Positions 36,999 to 46,216 of a stretch of DNA of 64,000 nucleotides are shown piece after piece; position 1 is the first letter of the stretch; every line of letters starts with the position of its first letter. The position numbers and the translations under genes are program-made. The stretch comes from Sphingomonas sp. PP-F2F-A104-K0414 (GTDB lineage Bacteria > Pseudomonadota > Alphaproteobacteria > Sphingomonadales > Sphingomonadaceae). The stretch spans positions 124,001 through 188,000 of the forward strand of contig NZ_SLYD01000006.1 of assembly GCF_004340945.1 (NCBI RefSeq), read 5' to 3'. The notes below the pieces were generated by a model. That model saw only the letters and a list, made by a program, of their open reading frames with translations. It had not been told where the DNA came from and did no database searches.

Positions 36999-39900
36999 TC
37001 AGGAGGCTTTCAGTATCCGGCTTAACACAGCCTCTGCGTCGGTCGCCGGCACGAAGACGCGGGTCCGGTAAGCGATGATCTCGGCGAAGCAGCCGAGCGA
37101 TTTCAGCCAGGGCAGCTGCGAGGCGGGTGCGTCCACGATCTCCACCCTCGGGTTGCCGTTCACGATCGAGCGCCGCAGCATCATCGGGAACGGCCGCACG
37201 ACGTCGACACTTCGGCCTGAGAGGACCGATCGCGCGATCGCGTCGACCGGCAGATCGTCGGTCTTGGCGATTCCGAGCTTGGTGTAGAGCTGGACGACGT
37301 GCTGGTCGAATACGAGACGGCCTAGCCACGAATTGCCATGGGCGTCCGCAATCCGGTTTACCGCGAGATGGTCCGACGGCAGCGCCGACCAGATCGGCAG
37401 CAGCAGGCCGGTCGCCAGTCGGATCGTCTCGGTATCGACCTGACCCGCCGCCTCGGTGACCTCCGCGCTCCATTTGGCCTCGAAGGTCTCCCGGTCGACA
37501 ACGTCCCATGCCGTTTCCAGCAGATCGGCCTCGCGCAGATACTCACGTCGGCAGGGACGCTGCAGTTCGATGCGCGCGATCGGCTGGCCATCGTCGTCCA
37601 TCCACGACCGTGCCCGGGTCCGGAGCGCGATGCGCCCCGACCGGGCGTTGACCACGAACGCGACGTCGTCCTGCCATTTGGCGAGGTCGAGAATACGTTC
37701 GAGCGAGATGGGATTCTTGCGGCGGGCGATCTCGATCGTGAGAAGGTGCGAGGTCGCGCCCGACAGGGGATCGGTGCGCAGCAGCGTGTCGTCGAGGACC
37801 GTCGCGGTATCCGCCGTGATCGTCTCGACACCGACATCGAGCGTGCCGGCTTCGCGGGCTGCGGCGACGCGGGTTTCGACGAGTGCCAGGAATTCGTCGA
37901 AGATCAGGTTCTGGAGGCCGATTGGCAGCGCAAGCAGACGGTTCAGCCAGCGCTGGATGGGCGGCAGCTCTTCCTTCAGGACGCCGTCATTGTCGTGGAG
38001 CTCGAGGCCGGTTCGCGAGCAGAAGTCATCCATCGTCGTGCTGGTCAGCTTGCCGCCATCGAGGAGCGCGAACCATGTCAGGAGTGCATCCTTGGCATAC
38101 TCACTTTCGAGATTGTCGGCCGGATCGAACAGGTTTTGCCCGCCGGTCTGCCGCTGGCCGCGCGTGAGGGCGCCAAGGCTGTCGAGGCGCCGCGCGATCG
38201 TTGAGGTGAAGCGCAGCTCGCCCTTGCAGTCGGTGGTTACCGGCCTGAACAGCGGTGTCGTCGCCTGATGGGTACGGTGCGTGCGACCAAGCCCCTGGAT
38301 CGCGCGATCGGCACGCCAGCCGGGTTCGAGCAGGAAGTGGGCGCGCTGCTGCTGGTTCTTGGCGTCGAGGCTGGCATGGTACGAGCGCCCAGTGCCGCCA
38401 GCGTCTGAGAAGACCAGCACTCGCTTGGTACCGGCCATGAACGCCGCGGCCTCAACCTGGGAGGACCGACCTGAGCGGGTCTCGATCTTCTGGCGACCGT
38501 CCGACGTCGGTACGAGACGCCGCGACCGCCCCGTCACTTCGGCCACCATGTCGGTGCCGAAATGCTCGATCAGCGCGTCGAGGGCCGATTTGATCGGAGG
38601 CAGTGCACAGATGTGCTCGAGCATCTGGTCGCGGGCCGCGAGCGCGTCGGGGTTATGGACCGGGTTGCCGAACTCATCGCTCATCGGCGCCGAGCGCGCG
38701 GTACCGGTGTCGTCGGTATAGGTCTGCATCTGTCGCGTCGGGAACGCCCGCATCAGATAATCGGCAATATACTCGGTCGGTGACAAATCTATCGTAGGAT
38801 CCGCACGCTCGTCGGCCGACATCTGGGCCAGGCGTCGATCGAGGATCGCCTCGGCGGTCGTGACCAGCTGTAGCACCACCGACTGGTCAGCCTTCAGATG
38901 CTGTTCGACCGCGGCGATAACCGTCGGCAGCTTCATCGAGAGCAGGACCTGCCCGAAGAAGCGCTGCTTGGTCGATTCCAGCCGCGAGCGTGCCGAGGCC
39001 TTGGCACCGCTGTTGAGCGTCGTCTTTTCGAACCCGTCGACGACGCCGGTCAGTTCCAGCGCCTCTTCCATGTTCTGATGAATGACGCTCCAGGCCTTGG
39101 CATAGGTGTCGTAGATCTCGATCTGCGCCGGCGTCAGTGCGTGCCGCAGCACGTCGTACTCGACGCCGGCGAAGCTCAGCGCGCGCGAGGTATAGAGACC
39201 GAGCGCCTTCAGGTCGCGCGCCACCAGTTCCATCGCTGCGATCCCGCCCTTGCGAATTTCGGCAATGAACGCCTCGCGGTCTGCGAACGCGGTGTCGGGT
39301 CCCCACAGGCCAAGCCGCACCGCGTAGGCGAGGTTGTTCACATCGGATGCGCCGGTTGCCGAGGCGTAGAGGACCCGGGCGCCGGGCAGGTCGTTCTGCA
39401 GCAGCACGCCGCAGATGCCCTGCTGTGAGCCTTCCTTCTTGCCCATGGCACCCTCGCCACCGGCGACGCCGCCCATCTCGTGGGCCTCGTCGAAGGCGAT
39501 CACCCCGTCGAAATCGGAACCTGCCCAATCTAGGATCTGCTGCAGGCGGCTATGGTCGGAGCGCATCGAGCGCAGCGTCGGGTAGGTGACGAAGAGCACA
39601 CCCTCGTCCAGTTTAATCGGCTGGTCGATCTTCCAGTTGGAGACCGGCTGTACGTCGCCCGACATGCCACCGAGCGCAGTCCAGTCGCGACGCGCGTCTT
39701 CGAGCAGCGGTTCGTTCTTCGACACCCAGATATGCCGGCGACGACCCTGTAGCCAGTTATCGAGAATGCACGCCGCGACCTGTCGGCCCTTACCCGCCCC
39801 AGTGCCGTCCCCCAGAAAGAAGCCCTTCCGGTAACGGCTGCCCTCGGGATCGATGGTGAGCCCGACGCCCTCCTTGGCAGGCTTGAACGCCCCGGGGAGC

Positions 39901-41216
39901 AGCTGACCCCAAGCATGGCCCGCATAGACCACAGTCTCGAGCTGCGATGAGGACAGCATCCGCTCCGTCACCGTGCGCTCCGGAAGGTGGGCAATGTGCG
40001 TCGGAATGGGTGCGGGTATCGAACCCATCGCCACGGATTCCACCAGCGCGGTCGGGTGGTCGCCGGCGACGTCGAACACGATCCGGCTTGGCCGGTAGGG
40101 CAGATAGCAACCAACCTGGTCGGCCAGAGGTGCGGCCGTAGCTAGCGTTCTGTAGCTGACCGGCAGTACGGTGTTGCGCACCGGTGCATGATAGGTACGA
40201 GCAACCGTCGCCTTGGCTTGCCGCGCCGCGCCGAACAGGCTGGGTTTGGGCTCCGGCAGTGCCGCTATCGGGGTATCAGCCACCAGCGAGGCCCGCGGCG
40301 GGATGGTTACGGCGTCGAGGAAACCCGCGACCGAACTGCGCTGAATGACGGTATGCGGCGTGCCGCCTGCTACCTTGTCGATGACGTAGAGCCGTACAGC
40401 GATGTCGGTCCCGTGCTTGCGGTAGCAGTGCTCCAGCCGAAGCGAGGTCCGAACCGTGCAGCCGGTCAGCACCGCCTCATAGGCCGCCTTAAGCCGTGCG
40501 CTCGGCGCGAACCAGTCGGGCATGATTGCCACCACCCGTCCGCCCTTTGCGACCCGCCGGATCGCTGCCTGGAGATGGCGAAGTGCAGCTAGATCGTCGG
40601 CGCCGCGACCGACGCTGCGCGAGAAGGGCGGATTCATCACCACCACGGTCGGCTTCGGCAGTCGCGCGTGCAGACTGACCAGCGCAGCGCCGTCGTGGCC
40701 GGTGACGATCGCGTCCGGGAAAATGCCGGCGAGGCGTTCGCGGCGTTTCGTGTCGATTTCGTTCAGCTGCAGGCTGGCGCACGCCGGTGCCTGAACGATC
40801 AGCAAGCCGTTGCCGGCGCTGGGTTCGAGGACGATGTCGTGCGGACCGATCGCGGCCATCAGCACGGCGATCGCCGCAATATCGACCGGCGTTGAGAATT
40901 GCTGGAGGTCGATCTGTTCCTCGCTGCGCACCGTCTGGGTCGGCAGCATCGTCATGATCGCCGACGCCTGTGCCACGTCCGACATACCAGTGAGCTGGTA
41001 CGGCCGCGACGCGAGATGGAGCGCAATGCCGTGTTCGAGCATCTCGAAGCTGTCACGCTGCGTCCAATGTCCGTCTGCGTCCGAGCCGCCAAAGGCCGCT
41101 GTCATCGCCTCGTTCAGATCGCGGCGGGCGATCGGCGTACCCGATGCCAGCAACCCGGCAATTCTTGCCGCTGCGCTGTGATCGGTGACGGGCGGAAGAT
41201 CGAACAAATCGAACAT
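36999..41216 (-). CDS. strawberry-notch-family helicase with N-terminal methyltransferase domain
   Basis: 1405 residues from M(41216), MFDLFDLPPVTDHSAAARIA, with ribosome site AAGGGAA. Residues about 100-300 form a class I methyltransferase (VLEPSAGNGLLIVQAP for AdoMet; NPPF at about 195-198, an N6-adenine/N4-cytosine signature). From about 400 on it is the strawberry-notch AAA/helicase: GDGTGAGKGRQ near 468 (Walker A), FDEAHEMGG near 575 (DEAH box), LYASATGASDVNNLAY, and the Sno C-terminal helicase region with VLVFSDAGGTGRSYHA and QGLGRTHRTHQA. Such fusions are frequent on alphaproteobacterial plasmids; the role (antirestriction, DNA modification or transfer) is not established. Confidence 0.88.
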   Translation of the reverse strand: MFDLFDLPPVTDHSAAARIAGLLASGTPIARRDLNEAMTAAFGGSDADGHWTQRDSFEMLEHGIALHLASRPYQLTGMSDVAQASAIMTMLPTQTVRSEEQIDLQQFSTPVDIAAIAVLMAAIGPHDIVLEPSAGNGLLIVQAPACASLQLNEIDTKRRERLAGIFPDAIVTGHDGAALVSLHARLPKPTVVVMNPPFSRSVGRGADDLAALRHLQAAIRRVAKGGRVVAIMPDWFAPSARLKAAYEAVLTGCTVRTSLRLEHCYRKHGTDIAVRLYVIDKVAGGTPHTVIQRSSVAGFLDAVTIPPRASLVADTPIAALPEPKPSLFGAARQAKATVARTYHAPVRNTVLPVSYRTLATAAPLADQVGCYLPYRPSRIVFDVAGDHPTALVESVAMGSIPAPIPTHIAHLPERTVTERMLSSSQLETVVYAGHAWGQLLPGAFKPAKEGVGLTIDPEGSRYRKGFFLGDGTGAGKGRQVAACILDNWLQGRRRHIWVSKNEPLLEDARRDWTALGGMSGDVQPVSNWKIDQPIKLDEGVLFVTYPTLRSMRSDHSRLQQILDWAGSDFDGVIAFDEAHEMGGVAGGEGAMGKKEGSQQGICGVLLQNDLPGARVLYASATGASDVNNLAYAVRLGLWGPDTAFADREAFIAEIRKGGIAAMELVARDLKALGLYTSRALSFAGVEYDVLRHALTPAQIEIYDTYAKAWSVIHQNMEEALELTGVVDGFEKTTLNSGAKASARSRLESTKQRFFGQVLLSMKLPTVIAAVEQHLKADQSVVLQLVTTAEAILDRRLAQMSADERADPTIDLSPTEYIADYLMRAFPTRQMQTYTDDTGTARSAPMSDEFGNPVHNPDALAARDQMLEHICALPPIKSALDALIEHFGTDMVAEVTGRSRRLVPTSDGRQKIETRSGRSSQVEAAAFMAGTKRVLVFSDAGGTGRSYHASLDAKNQQQRAHFLLEPGWRADRAIQGLGRTHRTHQATTPLFRPVTTDCKGELRFTSTIARRLDSLGALTRGQRQTGGQNLFDPADNLESEYAKDALLTWFALLDGGKLTSTTMDDFCSRTGLELHDNDGVLKEELPPIQRWLNRLLALPIGLQNLIFDEFLALVETRVAAAREAGTLDVGVETITADTATVLDDTLLRTDPLSGATSHLLTIEIARRKNPISLERILDLAKWQDDVAFVVNARSGRIALRTRARSWMDDDGQPIARIELQRPCRREYLREADLLETAWDVVDRETFEAKWSAEVTEAAGQVDTETIRLATGLLLPIWSALPSDHLAVNRIADAHGNSWLGRLVFDQHVVQLYTKLGIAKTDDLPVDAIARSVLSGRSVDVVRPFPMMLRRSIVNGNPRVEIVDAPASQLPWLKSLGCFAEIIAYRTRVFVPATDAEAVLSRILKAS

Positions 41217-41253
41217 GGCAGGTTCCCTTGTTGCGCGCTGCCAATTCGACAGC

Positions 41254-42108
41254 TCACCGCCTCCCTCCCTCTCCCCTCTCTGCCGCCTCGAGCGCTTCGG
41301 CCCAGTCCTTGTAGCCCACTGGGTAATCGACCTGGATGACACGACTGTCGGATGCGAAGCGAGCAATGCTTCGCGCGACCGCACGGCGTCCGGCGAGATC
41401 ATTATCGCCCGCGAGGATCAGCTTTGTAACGCTGTCAGGGATCGTCACGAGATCGAACCGGCGCGAGCCGAGCGTTGCCCAGCAAGGTAGTCCGCGGATC
41501 CGAGACCAAGCCCGCGCCGTCTCGAATCCTTCGGCCAGGCCAATGGTCGCACTAAGGCCACCGCCCCGCCATGCCCCGGTACCAAGCGTGCCGAGCGTCG
41601 CCTTCTGAGAATAGCCTCCATTGGGCTTCAGGAAAATGCGTTGAAAGGCGACCAGGCGCTGCGCTTCACGGACCCCGATCAGCAGTGCCGGCTTGAAGAC
41701 AGTCATGGGTTTGGGACCTAGCGGACAGCGCGGATGGAAGCGGACGTCGGTTGGCACCGGCAACAGCCCCCTCGAGGCGAGGTAGCGCTCGGCCAGGTTA
41801 CCGGAGACACTGACGGCCTCGTTCCACAGCCGGTCGATGTTGGCCGTACCCTTTGCCTGGGCCGGAACCGGCGGTTCATATCGGCGCCCGACTGGTATCC
41901 GGTCCAGCTCACGCAGGATGTCGCCAGCGTCGCACCCAGCAAAGCAGGTCACCAGCAGGCCGCGGTCACCCTGCCTGATCGAGAGGCTTGGCGTACCGTC
42001 GGCATGCGCGGGGCACCGACACATCGCGCTGTTCCCGTGCCAGGTGCCGGCAAGCGCGCCGACCAGATCGACGAGGTGCTGGGATGGTCGATTGGCGATG
42101 ATAGCCAT
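41254..42108 (-). CDS. toprim-domain, CHC2 zinc-finger primase-like protein
   Basis: 284 residues, MAIIANRPSQHLVDLVGALA. The N-terminal CHC2-type zinc ribbon is C32-P-A-H35 with C55 and C59 (LVTCFAGCD). A DUF7146-type linker follows, then a toprim domain: GLAEGFETARAW (acidic Glu) and LILAGDNDLAGRRAV (DxD-like). This is the plasmid DnaG-related/toprim family. It probably primes or processes DNA during replication or transfer. Followed by the strawberry-notch gene after 37 bp and preceded by a small gene after 12 bp, all leftward. Confidence 0.87.
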   Translation of the reverse strand: MAIIANRPSQHLVDLVGALAGTWHGNSAMCRCPAHADGTPSLSIRQGDRGLLVTCFAGCDAGDILRELDRIPVGRRYEPPVPAQAKGTANIDRLWNEAVSVSGNLAERYLASRGLLPVPTDVRFHPRCPLGPKPMTVFKPALLIGVREAQRLVAFQRIFLKPNGGYSQKATLGTLGTGAWRGGGLSATIGLAEGFETARAWSRIRGLPCWATLGSRRFDLVTIPDSVTKLILAGDNDLAGRRAVARSIARFASDSRVIQVDYPVGYKDWAEALEAAERGEGGRR

Positions 42109-42120
42109 GTCCCATACCCC

Positions 42121-42345
42121 TTAGTGCGCACCGGCGGGGACGCCGGCGATCGCGTAGAAGGTCTTGTCACGATCGAAGTAGTTGGCGATCTCCTCGACAG
42201 CCGCTTCCGGGTCGGATGGCAGATCACGTCCTGTCTTCTTCGTCACATAGGCGGCCAGAGCCTTTTTGGCGGACATCTCGCTCGGATGGAAATCCAGGAC
42301 GTCCTTGGCGCCGTGGTCCCTTATGAAAAGGACGTACTTGGTCAT
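42121..42345 (-). CDS. small hypothetical protein
   Basis: 74 residues, MTKYVLFIRDHGAKDVLDFH, then SEMSAKKALAAYVTKKTGRD and ending FYAIAGVPAGAH. Coding composition is good and it lies 12 bp upstream of the toprim gene on the same strand, so it is probably the first gene of that operon. No family recognised and no signal or membrane segment. Confidence 0.7.
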   Translation of the reverse strand: MTKYVLFIRDHGAKDVLDFHPSEMSAKKALAAYVTKKTGRDLPSDPEAAVEEIANYFDRDKTFYAIAGVPAGAH

Positions 42346-42577
42346 GGCTACAGGCCTCGTGCTGAAGGCTGCCTTTTCCGGCTGCCCTGGGGTGGAAGGT
42401 TAAGGCCGCTTTCCGCGACCCTTTTCTTACCCTCCCTCTCCACTCCATTTTTTTGACGGACCAAGTGGCGCACCGTCTCATTTACCAGCTGCTAAAATCT
42501 CGCCGCTAAGCTGCTCTTGGAACTAGAATCATTCTGCGCAGGTTTGTCGACCGCGCTCTTTTTCATTCGAGGTGTCG

Positions 42578-42847
42578 ATGAACCAGTTTTCGCAGGTCGA
42601 GATTGCCAACTGGATCGCCATTTATCTGGCAGCGGCTATGTGCTGCGCAATCGCCATGGCTATGTCAGTCTCCGTGACGGTCCACGGTTTGTACCGTGAC
42701 AAGGCATGGGAAGATGTTCGTAGTGTTTGTGGCGCCGTGCTTTTCCTGCCAAAGGCGTGGTGGCGCTGGCAAAAGCTGTATCTACTGTCGACACCGGTAA
42801 CGCTTGGAATCGTTAGTTATTTTGCTGCGACGATGACTTGGAGCTGA
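42578..42847 (+). CDS. small membrane protein, unassigned
   Basis: About 89 residues from ATG 42578 (GTG at 42572 also possible), with CGAGGTG just upstream. Two hydrophobic segments are visible: WIAIYLAAAMCCAIAMAMSV and STPVTLGIVSYFAATM, with a positively charged, Trp-rich loop between (FLPKAWWRWQKLY). It is convergent with the DUF1173 gene and isolated from other rightward genes. No known family. Confidence 0.5.
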   Translation: MNQFSQVEIANWIAIYLAAAMCCAIAMAMSVSVTVHGLYRDKAWEDVRSVCGAVLFLPKAWWRWQKLYLLSTPVTLGIVSYFAATMTWS

Positions 42848-42851
42848 TCGC

Positions 42852-44144
42852 TCAAATATCCAGAACCCGAAGCAGTTTGGTCGACGCAGAATCCTGATCC
42901 ATTTCGGACCTATCTAGCGTTACGAGATCACCCAGGACCTCCATGCGAGGGTGCGTCACCGCCTTAGCAGCTTCGTACTCGTCGCTTTCAAATCCCATCG
43001 CCTCCACCACGACCGTCCGCAATTCCCCCGTCATTCGCGACCTCGCCTCCAGGATGAAGTCGGGCCGGCAGGGGCCGTTTGGTGTCATTGAATCGAAGAG
43101 CGGCTTGCTGATGGCCATGTCGACACCCCGGGCATGTAACACGCGCTGGGTATCGAGGATTGCGCGTAGCGCCTTGCGCTCGAAGTCGGATTCCACAGGC
43201 ACGAACATGCGTCCATTGTAGATCGGCTGCGCATAGGCGCGCAGGGGCGCATAACCGCGCGCCTCGGGATATTCGCCAGCAACGACAAGGACGATGTACG
43301 GTCCGCTGATGTGGTTACCCCTGATCGAAGGCGATTGGACGCGCGTCGCGATGGTGACCGGTTCACCGTCAGGCACATGGATTTCATTGCCTTTGATCGC
43401 CTTTGCATAGAGCGTCACGAAGCCTTGCGGAGCATGCGTCTTGGGCCACTTCGGCGCCAGTGCGCGTAGCGTGCCATAGACCGTGTTCGTCTCGAGGGGA
43501 CGCGCGTGTGTCCAGAATGCCCTGGCCAGCTCGACACCCGGCGCGATCTCGATCTTGGCGGCCGCACGGCCGAGCGATGCGAACTCTTCCCTGATCGACC
43601 ATTCGTAGCCCATACCCAACGGGGCAATCGTATTGCAGCCCGCGCTGTCGAGCAGGCGCCATAGGAGGCGCGCGAGCCGCGGGGTCGAGGCGTTGCGGGT
43701 CCGATCGTCGAGACTGTCGTCCTCAGGCCGCTGTGCGAGCTTCTCCGGCGCTGGTCGCAAGACTTCGAAAAAGCCTGAAGGTGGATCGGTCGGGGTGTTG
43801 TGGGACCTGACTTCCGTGATGCGATTGGTGGCCTGGTCGCGGAAGAAGGGGCAATCGGTGCGGTGCTCCGGCCGCTTGGTGCTGGTCAACCGGCGCAAAT
43901 AGTAGGTTTCGGCCTCGGAGAGGTAAGCCGGCGTCAGGATGGGCGGGGCCTTACCCGGTCCCAGACAGTCGCAGGCGATCCAGCGGTGTCCGATCCGGGC
44001 ATTCTGGACGAGCGTCACGCCAGCTTGTTCGTCGTGGAACGAGCCGTCGCCGACATACCAGCGCACCAGCGCGTCATGCAGGGGTGCCGGCAGCGGGATC
44101 CGATCCCCGCTGTTTCCGTCGGTATCGCGGTGGATCAACCACAT
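42852..44144 (-). CDS. DUF1173-like plasmid protein
   Basis: 430 residues, MWLIHRDTDGNSGDRIPLPA. Recognisable points are an N-terminal Cys/His-rich segment (CDCLGPGKAPPILTPAY and HRTDCPFFRDQ), a central APLGMGYEWSIREEFASLGR, and a C-terminal nuclease-like stretch: CRPDFILEARSRMTGELRTV, then VVEAMGFESDEY. The DUF1173 assignment is from memory of plasmid proteins with this layout. The D-E-x-V/E-like arrangement (PDFILEAR ... VVVEAMG) resembles a PD-(D/E)xK fold, which is inference. Between the toprim operon and the lytic transglycosylase. Confidence 0.65.
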   Translation of the reverse strand: MWLIHRDTDGNSGDRIPLPAPLHDALVRWYVGDGSFHDEQAGVTLVQNARIGHRWIACDCLGPGKAPPILTPAYLSEAETYYLRRLTSTKRPEHRTDCPFFRDQATNRITEVRSHNTPTDPPSGFFEVLRPAPEKLAQRPEDDSLDDRTRNASTPRLARLLWRLLDSAGCNTIAPLGMGYEWSIREEFASLGRAAAKIEIAPGVELARAFWTHARPLETNTVYGTLRALAPKWPKTHAPQGFVTLYAKAIKGNEIHVPDGEPVTIATRVQSPSIRGNHISGPYIVLVVAGEYPEARGYAPLRAYAQPIYNGRMFVPVESDFERKALRAILDTQRVLHARGVDMAISKPLFDSMTPNGPCRPDFILEARSRMTGELRTVVVEAMGFESDEYEAAKAVTHPRMEVLGDLVTLDRSEMDQDSASTKLLRVLDI

Positions 44145-44258
44145 GTTCGAGTGACCTTCAGGCGCTGATTTGGCTCAGTTTCGGCAGGTCTGGTGGTCTT
44201 GACAAGCACAAACCGCTTGATCTCAACTCTTCGATATCAAGGCCATTGGGGGTTTTCC

Positions 44259-45161
44259 GTGCGTTATCCACTCGCTGCTGCTGGCCTTTGCGCCGCTCTG
44301 ATCGTCGGTTCGCAAGCTGGGGCCGCTCCAAAGGGCTCAGCGTTCCGGAAGGTTCAGCTGATCTCGATGACGGGGAGTCTGCCCACCGATGCCACGAACT
44401 CTTTGCCCGGGATCCCTCCATTAGCTGCAATAGCCAAGCCGTCGCCGCTGCCGGACGCCTTTCAAGTCCATGATCTTAGTCGCCGCTACGTTCAGTTCCG
44501 CATGCAGCAGGAGATCGCTGCAGCGGCGGTAACCTCGGTGGGTGCTCCTATTATGAGTGGCGAGCCCACGGGTATTGCGGCGTTTTCATCTATCCAGGTT
44601 CCGGGCTGGCTACGCGGGGGGATCACCATCCAGCCCGTCTCTTTCAAACCCGGTTGTGCTCCGCTGTCCTATCGTCCGTCAGGGTTTCTTGCCCGGAGTG
44701 CGGAGGCGCGTCGTGCCGCCTACTATGGGATGATGAGCGCGGTGGCCTGCGAGCATGGTATCCCGACCGGTTTGTTCGATGCGATGATTATCCGCGAGAG
44801 CGGGTACAATCCGATCGCCACATCGACGGCGAACGCCTACGGCCTCGCGCAGCTAATGCCGGGGACGGCGGTTGGCCTCGGCGTCGATCGGTATGATCCG
44901 CTGCAGAACATGCGTGGTGGTGCCCGTTATCTTCGGCAGCAGCTTGATCGTTTCGGCCAAGTTCACTTGGCGCTGGCCGCCTATAACGCAGGTCCAGGTC
45001 ACGTGCACGGCGGCATGGTCCCGCGCATCACCGAAACACAGGCTTACGTCTCAGCCATTATCGCGAACTGGTCGCGGCTGACGTCGCCAGCTCGCTCGCC
45101 TTCCCCGATCTATAATCTGTCAGCGGGCTATACCAAGGTCGCCGCGATGCAGCGCTTCTAA
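44259..45161 (+). CDS. lytic transglycosylase (VirB1-like)
   Basis: 300 residues if translation starts at GTG 44259 (MRYPLAAAGLCAALIVGSQA, a good signal peptide, with GGGGGT upstream); an ATG at 44193 gives a longer, less signal-like start. The SLT domain lies at the C-terminus: FDAMIIRESGYNPIATST (catalytic Glu), AYGLAQLMPGTAVGLGV, YDPLQNMRGGARYLRQQL and LALAAYNAGPGHV. It would open peptidoglycan for the conjugation apparatus. Its stop overlaps the repA stop by 3 bases (convergent). Confidence 0.88.
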   Translation: MRYPLAAAGLCAALIVGSQAGAAPKGSAFRKVQLISMTGSLPTDATNSLPGIPPLAAIAKPSPLPDAFQVHDLSRRYVQFRMQQEIAAAAVTSVGAPIMSGEPTGIAAFSSIQVPGWLRGGITIQPVSFKPGCAPLSYRPSGFLARSAEARRAAYYGMMSAVACEHGIPTGLFDAMIIRESGYNPIATSTANAYGLAQLMPGTAVGLGVDRYDPLQNMRGGARYLRQQLDRFGQVHLALAAYNAGPGHVHGGMVPRITETQAYVSAIIANWSRLTSPARSPSPIYNLSAGYTKVAAMQRF

Positions 45162-46036
45162 GCAGAAATTGACCTCTGCTTAGGCTTCATGCGAACCGAT
45201 GTAGTGACGGATTTACGGCGACGACCAAGCGAGTCTGTTCGTTCGCCGGATACGACCTCGATCAAGCTGACGTCATACTCTGGTAGCCGGTTTTCTGCTT
45301 CAATGCTCTTGAGAAGCTGCTTTAGCCGTTTCATTGGACCCATAGAACCAATTTTGTGATGAAGCTCCTCAAGATTGATGTCGATTGGACCAGCTTCGCA
45401 GTAACAATGGGCAATTTCGTAAAGACGACGTTCGATTGCACCCAAACGAAAATAGTCATGGTGATAATGGTAGATCCGCTGATCACGTTTGATTGCGCGG
45501 TATAGCCAATTGCATGGGCGGACGCGCACATAGCGAAGGACTTCGTCCCCGTTCGCCATTTTCTCGTACTCGACCTGCGCCTCGGACAGCCACGAGAACC
45601 AGCCCCGGTCGATTTTTGATCCGGTCTCGATATTCGTCTTTATCTGAGTGCCTTGAAGGCGTTCCAGCGCTTCACCAAACCGCCGGTAATCGCGTACCGA
45701 CGGTCGCTCGACTCCGGTGATGCGAAAGAAGTCATGAGCTGAAAAAGTCACGTCCTCATCTGAGATCTGGCCATCAGCTATCGCCTGCGCAACGAGGGAG
45801 GCAACATACAGAAGGATTTCCTTGTCCCACATTGTCGCAACACCGGTTGCGCTTGGCCGGATTTGAATGGTCACCTGGTCATGCTTGTACTCGATAGGCT
45901 CAAGGTGCGCATTCTTCGAAAGCACGAAGAACGGGTAGTCCATGATGCTCCGCTCGCCGCGGACTTTTCCGTGAAGCGGGCTGTCCATGTCGAACAGTGA
46001 AATCTGCCGCGCTATCGCTGGTGATTTCGCCATCAT
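45158..46036 (-). CDS. repA: plasmid replication initiator, RPA (RepA) family
   Basis: About 292 residues from the ATG at 46036 (ATG 46033 adjacent), with AAGGGGAT upstream. Family marks: SLFDMDSPLHGKVRGERSIM, DYPFFVLSKN, RITGVERPSVRDYRRFGEAL (winged-helix recognition), YHYHHDYFRLGAIERRLYEI, and the basic tail RRRKSVTTSVRMKPKQRS. This family (replication initiator protein A, found on many alphaproteobacterial plasmids) binds iterons. Two iteron copies (46101, 46189) lie directly upstream. Confidence 0.85.
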   Translation of the reverse strand: MMAKSPAIARQISLFDMDSPLHGKVRGERSIMDYPFFVLSKNAHLEPIEYKHDQVTIQIRPSATGVATMWDKEILLYVASLVAQAIADGQISDEDVTFSAHDFFRITGVERPSVRDYRRFGEALERLQGTQIKTNIETGSKIDRGWFSWLSEAQVEYEKMANGDEVLRYVRVRPCNWLYRAIKRDQRIYHYHHDYFRLGAIERRLYEIAHCYCEAGPIDINLEELHHKIGSMGPMKRLKQLLKSIEAENRLPEYDVSLIEVVSGERTDSLGRRRKSVTTSVRMKPKQRSISA

Positions 46037-46100
46037 CGATCCCCTTTGCAATACACCCCCTTCTTATCATTCTATCCTCTAGAATCACCCCTAGTCGAAC

Positions 46101-46210
46101 ATAGGGTAACTGAAAGCACGAGCTTTGGCGGTTCAATCGGTCGCGATCGCCGGATCTCGTCAGGGTACAACGAAAGGAGACGCTAGGCCTCGTGCTTTCG
46201 GTTACCCTAT
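46101..46210. repeat. iteron pair between repA and repC-like genes
   Basis: Two copies of a roughly 22-bp element lie here in opposite orientation, at 46101-46122 (forward) and 46189-46210 (reverse). Both contain GAAAGCACGAG and GGGTAAC; they differ at one position (T/C before GAAAGC). Four related copies lie at 47847-48033. They are probably Rep-binding sites of the replication origin or of copy control. Confidence 0.75.
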
Positions 46211-46216
46211 CCACAC

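Noticed and set aside
46162..46178. Weak iteron-like sequence agggtacaacgaaagg
   Set aside because: It shares AGGGTA and GAAAG with the iteron but lacks the conserved GCACGAG end, so it is not counted.
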